From assembly GCA_946187025.1 (NCBI GenBank), contig CAMHPM010000114.1, forward strand, positions 1-5,931: a stretch of 5,931 nucleotides of DNA, read 5' to 3'. Shown one piece after another: positions 5,340 to 5,931 of the stretch. A program made the position numbers and the translations under genes. This stretch comes from an uncultured Prevotellaceae bacterium. Its GTDB lineage: Bacteria > Bacteroidota > Bacteroidia > Bacteroidales > Bacteroidaceae. The number at the start of each line of letters is the position of its first letter. The first letter of the stretch is position 1. The notes beneath the pieces are model-generated. The model was not told where the DNA came from and searched no databases. It was given only the letters and a program-made list of their open reading frames with translations.

Positions 5340-5931
5340 TTATTCCAGTAGTTTCTGCAGGGTTTCGTCGTCTTCGTTTTCGCTGTAGTAGGTTATAAAT
5401 TCCTTTGGAGTCATGCCGAAGAACTCTCGGAATGAGTTGCTGAAGTGTGAGTGTGACGAGAATCCCACGCGATATGCCACTTCGGAAATGTTGACGTTGT
5501 TGTTGACAAGGAAGTATGCAGCCTGCTTCAGTCGGTATGAGCGTATGAAGTTGACGGGCGACATGCCGTAGCGCTCTTTCATCTTGCGGTTGAGGTGTAC
5601 GCGGCTTATGCCTACTTGCTCGGCCAGTTCGCTCACACCGAATGTAGAGTCGTCGAGGTTCTTTTTCAGTATTGCGTTCACCTTTGCAAAGAGCTGGTCA
5701 TCGACGCTGTCGATGGTCGATTGCGAGTAGTCGAATCCCACTTCTGTGCGCCGTATGCGGCTCTTCATCTGTTCGCGCAGTCGTATGCTGTGAGCTATGG
5801 CTCCTTTGAGCATTAGCAGGTTGAACGGTTTGCTGAGGAAGTGGTCAACTTGCAGGTTGAGACTGTTTATCTGTGCGCGGTCGCTGTTTTCGCTTGTGAG
5901 CATGATGATCGGTATGTTGTCGGTCTCGGGG
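5340..5931 (-). CDS. Response-regulator receiver plus AraC-family HTH protein, C-terminal part; 5' end outside window (probably a hybrid two-component regulator)
   Basis: The minus-strand frame stays open to base 5931, so the start lies outside; the Met at 5901-5903 is internal. The first visible residues, ETDNIPIIMLTSEN, followed by VDHFLSKPFNLLMLK, are the end of a phosphoreceiver domain: beta-4 with the conserved Thr, then beta-5 with the Lys-Pro pair (visible residues 34-35). The phosphoacceptor Asp is not visible. After a charged linker come two helix-turn-helix units of the AraC type: VSELAEQVGISRVHLNRKMKE (about bases 5574-5636) and ISEVAYRVGFSSHSHFSNSF, ending in FFGMTPKEFI (about 5394-5489). 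In Bacteroidota this receiver-AraC arrangement commonly ends a one-protein hybrid kinase-regulator, often controlling polysaccharide use; a stand-alone regulator is also possible. No target locus is in the window. The domain call is secure and the hybrid call is inference. Confidence 0.93.
   Translation of the reverse strand, partial: PETDNIPIIMLTSENSDRAQINSLNLQVDHFLSKPFNLLMLKGAIAHSIRLREQMKSRIRRTEVGFDYSQSTIDSVDDQLFAKVNAILKKNLDDSTFGVSELAEQVGISRVHLNRKMKERYGMSPVNFIRSYRLKQAAYFLVNNNVNISEVAYRVGFSSHSHFSNSFREFFGMTPKEFITYYSENEDDETLQKLLE

Noticed and set aside
1..5931. Mobile element, CRISPR array, tRNA or phage-defence system
   Set aside because: I saw no direct-repeat array, transposase, integrase, cloverleaf or defence domain; the window is colinear housekeeping genes.

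Overview
The window looks like ordinary chromosomal core sequence from a Bacteroidales bacterium (Bacteroides, Prevotella or Muribaculaceae type). The evidence is the Bacteroides-style dipeptidyl peptidase III zinc motif (HECLGH), a Bacteroidota-type PurA, start codons preceded by A-rich tracts instead of Shine-Dalgarno sequences, and a receiver plus AraC-type regulator of the kind found in Bacteroidota hybrid two-component systems. By eye, base composition is even and close to half GC. No mobile element, CRISPR array, tRNA or rRNA is visible.

Layout, left to right. A train of six plus-strand genes fills 1-5264: (1) the C-terminal part of a dipeptidyl peptidase III zinc peptidase, cut by the left edge; (2) a short AlkD/HEAT-repeat protein whose start overlaps the end of gene 1; (3) a Fur-superfamily regulator; (4) purA, adenylosuccinate synthase, 21 bases after the fur-like gene; (5) aroA, EPSP synthase, preceded by a 75-base gap holding a strong imperfect hairpin; (6) a small membrane-anchored protein with a CC-x2-H-x2-C cluster, joined to aroA by a 4-base ATGA overlap. 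A long hairpin at 5288-5330 closes this train. It separates it from a convergent minus-strand gene (5340 to the right edge) that encodes the C-terminal end of a response-regulator/AraC-HTH protein.

Functionally the plus-strand genes are a housekeeping set: peptide degradation, a DNA-repair-fold protein, metal- or redox-linked regulation, AMP synthesis and the shikimate pathway. The short gaps and overlaps suggest partial co-transcription (AlkD-like after DPP III, fur-like with purA, aroA with the small membrane protein), but no gene links them into one pathway. I do not see a new multi-gene system. The points most worth a second look are the hairpin in the aroA leader, the apparent loss of catalytic residues and possible frameshift in the AlkD-like protein, the altered metal ligands in the Fur-like protein, the Phe at the EPSP synthase position that is normally Pro101, and the uncharacterised Cys/His membrane protein.
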